The notes below the pieces were generated by a model that was given only the letters and a program-made list of their open reading frames with translations, was not told the origin of the DNA and did no database searches. This document shows positions 12,333-13,740 of a stretch of DNA of 13,740 nucleotides, one piece after another. The stretch comes from Actinomycetota bacterium. GTDB lineage: Bacteria; Acidobacteriota; Blastocatellia; Chloracidobacteriales; Chloracidobacteriaceae. Position numbers and translations under genes: made by a program. Where the stretch lies: positions 1 through 13,740 of the forward strand of contig JAAFHI010000018.1 of assembly GCA_013298335.1 (NCBI GenBank). The letters are read 5' to 3'. Each line of letters opens with the position of its first letter. The stretch's first letter is position 1.

Positions 12333-13740
12333 ATGATTTCAACCGGAATGACGCGGCGGCACTTTGCCCAGTTGATGGGCGTGGCGGGAATGTTCGGACT
12401 GCTGGAGACAACCTCGATGAGTACAGTTTTTGCACAAAGCACCAAACGACGCCTGAGCTGGCTCGCCTATCGCACGGCGGGCGCGGAAGGCGCGTGGAAT
12501 CTGACCGACATCGAAGGCAAGGTCCCGCGTGACCTCGCCGGAACGCTCTATCGAACCGCGCCGGGCCAGAAGGACACGTTCGGGACGCCGCTCAACCATC
12601 TGTTCGACGGCGACGCCTATCTCGCGGGGTTCAGTTTTCGCGAAGGAAAGGTCTCGCTCCGGGGCAATTTTCTGGATTCGCCGCCGCGCGTCGAGGAACT
12701 GAAAGCCGGGAAGATGCTCTATCGCGAGTTCGGGACCGAGCCGACGGGCATCGAACCGCGCGGCGGAAAAAACCAGCCGAGCGTGAACGTCATTGCGTGG
12801 GACGGGCGCCTGCTCGGGCTTTCCGAGGGCGGCCACCCGACGGCGATTGATCCGAAGACGCTGAAATTCGAAAAGTACTGGGATTTTTACGGCACGCTCG
12901 CGCCGAACATCTCCTTCACGGCGCATCCGAAAATCGACCCGGCGACCGGCGAGTATTACGCCTACGGCATCGTCCAGGGACGCGGGCTGGCGCTGACGGT
13001 TTTCAAAATGGAGAAATCCGGCAAACTCGCGCGGGTGGCGTCGATTCCGCAGCCCGGCTTCTTCATGATTCACGATATGGCGCTGACGAAGAACCACATC
13101 ATCTTCGTCGTCCCGCCGGTGAAATACGATCTGTCGAAACTGATGACCGGCAAGGTGACGATCGGTTCGACCGTCGGATATTTCGAAAAGGAAGCGACCC
13201 GCTTCATCATTATCCGCAAGGATGGTCAGGGCGCGCCGGTGGTGATCAACGACCGGTCCGGGATGGTGTTTCATCACGGAAACGCCTTTGAGCGTGACGG
13301 GAAAATCGTGATTGATTCGCTTGTCTATCCGACCGGGATGGTGCTCGAACGACTGGCAAACTGGAACAACGACGCCTATGCCCCGAAGGACGACCTCGGC
13401 GCGCGGCTGACGCGCTTTACCATCGACCCGGCCAAGGGGGTCATTGAAAGCCGGGACGAACTGGCGGAAGGCGGCGAGTTCCCGCGTTTCGACAGCCGTC
13501 GAACCGGAGAAGACGCCCGCTACCTCTATTTTTCCGAGGCCCGCGACAAGGCCGACGGTTCGCACTTCACCGGCGTCGTGAAGCACGACACGAAAACCGG
13601 CAAGGAGATGAAATTCGAGGCGGGCAAGGGGCGGACGTTCGGCGAGCCGGTGTTTGTACCGAAAGCCGGGAAGACCGAGGAATCCGACGGATGGCTGCTC
13701 GTGCAGGGGTACGACGGAACGCGCGACCGGAACTTTCTCG
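12333..13740 (+). CDS. Carotenoid oxygenase family protein, Tat-exported, 3' end outside the window
   Basis: Members are iron(II) dioxygenases that cleave double bonds in carotenoids, apocarotenoids or stilbenes. The frame is open to the window edge (469 codons). The N-terminus has a twin-arginine signal, TRRHF, then a hydrophobic stretch QLMGVAGMFGLLETT and a VFAQ cleavage-like site, so the enzyme is probably exported folded. Family marks follow: GKVPRDLAGTLYRTAPG, HLFDGDAYLAGF, GLSEGGHPTAIDPKTL, FTAHPKIDPATGE, FFMIHDMALT, MVFHHGNAFE and GEPVFVP...DGWLLVQGYDG. Three of the four iron-binding histidines are recognisable, in the TAHPK, IHDMA and FHHGN motifs; the fourth would lie past the edge. 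ATG 12333 has GGAGG 10 nt upstream and starts the signal peptide; ATG 12348 is also possible, and ATG 12255 would bury the Tat signal. Confidence 0.9.
   Translation, partial: MISTGMTRRHFAQLMGVAGMFGLLETTSMSTVFAQSTKRRLSWLAYRTAGAEGAWNLTDIEGKVPRDLAGTLYRTAPGQKDTFGTPLNHLFDGDAYLAGFSFREGKVSLRGNFLDSPPRVEELKAGKMLYREFGTEPTGIEPRGGKNQPSVNVIAWDGRLLGLSEGGHPTAIDPKTLKFEKYWDFYGTLAPNISFTAHPKIDPATGEYYAYGIVQGRGLALTVFKMEKSGKLARVASIPQPGFFMIHDMALTKNHIIFVVPPVKYDLSKLMTGKVTIGSTVGYFEKEATRFIIIRKDGQGAPVVINDRSGMVFHHGNAFERDGKIVIDSLVYPTGMVLERLANWNNDAYAPKDDLGARLTRFTIDPAKGVIESRDELAEGGEFPRFDSRRTGEDARYLYFSEARDKADGSHFTGVVKHDTKTGKEMKFEAGKGRTFGEPVFVPKAGKTEESDGWLLVQGYDGTRDRNFL

Noticed and set aside
12339..13586. 415-aa open frame on the minus strand
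   Set aside because: It is the antisense shadow of the carotenoid oxygenase gene, whose plus-strand translation has all family motifs, a Tat signal and a ribosome site.

Overview
The window looks like chromosomal DNA from a moderately GC-rich, Gram-negative-type bacterium. The evidence is a lipoprotein tetraheme cytochrome c, a Tat-exported carotenoid oxygenase and protein-L-isoaspartate methyltransferase. An EutN/CcmL shell protein, a Uma2 nuclease and a MalT-type NTPase together suggest an environmental, deep-branching lineage, but I cannot name the phylum from the sequence. There are no tRNA or rRNA genes, transposases or CRISPR arrays.

Layout. (1) Positions 2-2022, plus strand: the 3' part of an unrecognised, relatively AT-rich gene, then pyrK (electron-transfer subunit of dihydroorotate dehydrogenase). 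(2) A strong bidirectional terminator separates pyrK from a convergent minus-strand tetraheme lipoprotein cytochrome c, whose upstream region carries a promoter-like TTGACA, an 18-bp perfect palindrome and a leader inverted repeat. (3) Positions 2730-3820, a 1.1-kb gene-free stretch: two inverted copies of a REP-like hairpin whose stems differ by compensated base pairs, then six 62-bp tandem repeats with A-tracts exactly 62 bp apart. (4) A minus-strand MalT-type STAND NTPase without TPR or DNA-binding domains, divergent from a plus-strand pair: an unknown 128-aa protein and an EutN/CcmL microcompartment vertex protein. (5) Minus strand: a 122-aa membrane-like protein, a 150-aa zinc-ribbon-like protein and pcm, read in that order. 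(6) Plus strand: uma2-like gene, mazG and an unknown 174-aa gene, closely spaced. (7) A type II restriction-modification pair of the PstI/BsuBI family, methyltransferase first and overlapping the endonuclease by 25 bp. (8) The 5' part of a Tat-exported carotenoid oxygenase running off the right edge.

How the parts fit. The R-M pair is a self-contained defence module that is more AT-rich than its neighbours, and I find no CTGCAG site, the expected target, anywhere in the window. MazG is housekeeping or stress nucleotide sanitation and Pcm is protein repair. The EutN pair has no shell hexamer gene nearby. The least explained material is the non-coding block at 3000-3740 and the stand-alone NTPase beside the EutN operon.
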